64,000 nt of DNA. Origin: Liolophura sinensis. Lineage: Eukaryota > Mollusca > Polyplacophora > Chitonida > Chitonidae. The stretch lies in assembly GCF_032854445.1 (NCBI RefSeq), contig NC_088300.1:77923966-77987965 (forward strand), in the 5' to 3' direction. Under the pieces are notes generated by a model. It was not told the origin of the DNA and made no database searches. It saw nothing but the letters and a program-made list of their open reading frames with translations. Shown here piece by piece: positions 63,096 to 64,000 of the stretch. The stretch's first letter is position 1. Each line of letters starts with the position of its first letter. Both the position numbers and the translations under genes were made by a program.

Positions 63096-64000
63096 GTGAG
63101 ACTATAGACAAGACACTCATAAGTTTTACACGCAATAGATACATAAAAGTGCATGACCATTCCCCTTTAATACACACTATCAGATTTTCATTTATAAAAT
63201 TAAGCCTTTTTATTTGCTTTGTATAAATTCATATATGGACTGAAGAATAACAAGTAGACTGCCATTGTACAAATAACATGTGGGTTGCCCTTGATATACT
63301 TAATGTTTTTCCTAAACTTAGGTTTTAGATGTATTTGTCTCAACACAGGGCAAATAAACACAAGACAATCACAGCAATCAAGTCAAATCAGTTTCAATTG
63401 AATATCTACAACCACCATCACACAGAAAAGTCCATCAAGGGATTGAAGTCACATTTTAAGAAACATTGCAGAGTGACACATTGTGTTGGCTGTTGTATCC
63501 TCCGATGATGACTGTTAAGACCAACAGATAAATTCTTTGGTGTATTGTCTGAGTTTAAAGTCTAGATTTACATGTAGCTGTCTTATTCAGCGCATGTATG
63601 TTTTTGAAGTCCTCTCTCTTGCACCTGGCACTTTATTGCATGATATCGGTTGTCATAGAGATGTGTTCCACGACCTGGATTTTGATCAAAGAATTAGAGC
63701 CAAACCATTTTGATAAATAATAGTTATTAAATACTGTCATCACATATTAAGGTTTAGTCTGATCAATTGTAACCTCACATTAGTTCATTGTACTTTCTTA
63801 TGTTTTCTTGGAAATGATTCAGTCACTCAATGTTTTCAAGAACAAGTTTACTTGTAAATGTAAGTGCAAGGTGTTGTTAAGTAGTAATGTTTTCACATAA
63901 ATTGATATCAAAGTACAGCTCATGTACGTGCTTTCAAATCAGACATTTGTTGTTTTTTCTTTCAACCACCTAAAACCATTCAAAATAAATTTGCTGGTAA
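63096..64000 (+). other. Right edge, presumably intron 2 of the right-hand gene
   Basis: AT-rich. A possible acceptor (TTGTCTCAACACAG near 63350) leads into a frame that stops after about 17 codons with no donor, so I do not call an exon. Confidence 0.4.

Noticed and set aside
63352-63402. Third exon of the right-hand gene after TTGTCTCAACACAG
   Set aside because: In the required phase it reaches a stop after about 17 codons and has no donor; a terminal exon this short is not supported.

Overview
This window is non-coding-rich animal genomic DNA, most likely from a mollusc or another lophotrochozoan. The pointers are spliced genes with GT-AG introns, a strong excess of the palindrome ACATGT/TACATGTA, two families of tRNA-derived SINEs with tails typical of mollusc genomes, and about a dozen minisatellites. 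There are no bacterial-type gene clusters, operons, CRISPR arrays or rRNA genes. Nearly all long open frames are artefacts of tandem repeats whose period, or three times it, fits the codon length.

The main result is a complete complexin coding sequence on the minus strand, in four exons: 9632-9581, 5205-5036, 1777-1642 and 286-183. Every junction is GT-AG, the phases match, and the joined frame is 462 nt, giving 153 aa plus stop. It has the N-terminal segment, the SNARE-binding central helix and a C-terminal prenylation box (CTVQ). The start codon lies in an exon with a 5'UTR to about 9805. A CpG-richer, ATG-free block near 27.74-27.99 kb, ending in a good donor, is a candidate upstream first exon.

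At the right end a plus-strand gene begins. A very short first coding exon (MADG, 59440-59451) sits behind a TATA-like box, and a second exon (63035-63095) continues it in phase. The gene leaves the window and I do not recognise the product.

The most unusual structure is in complexin intron 2. A 30 x 60 bp minisatellite (1778-3577) abuts exon 3, and each unit carries a copy of the exon 3 splice acceptor, so 29 decoy acceptors lie upstream of the real one. Almost all would put a stop codon directly after the central helix.

The rest is mobile and repetitive DNA: an internally deleted Tc1/mariner element with 190 bp inverted repeats and a broken transposase remnant (8402-9110); a 1.34 kb candidate DNA transposon with 19 bp inverted repeats (49619-50958); ten pieces of one SINE family, all on the minus strand; two near-complete copies of a second SINE family inside the first intron of the right-hand gene; and minisatellites at about 3.7-4.9, 10.6-11.1, 14.0-15.3, 16.0-16.6, 20.6-21.0, 28.7-29.5, 33.8-35.3, 38.8-39.3, 48.8-49.2, 51.7-52.8 (with inverted copies at 53.4-53.6) and 55.5 kb.
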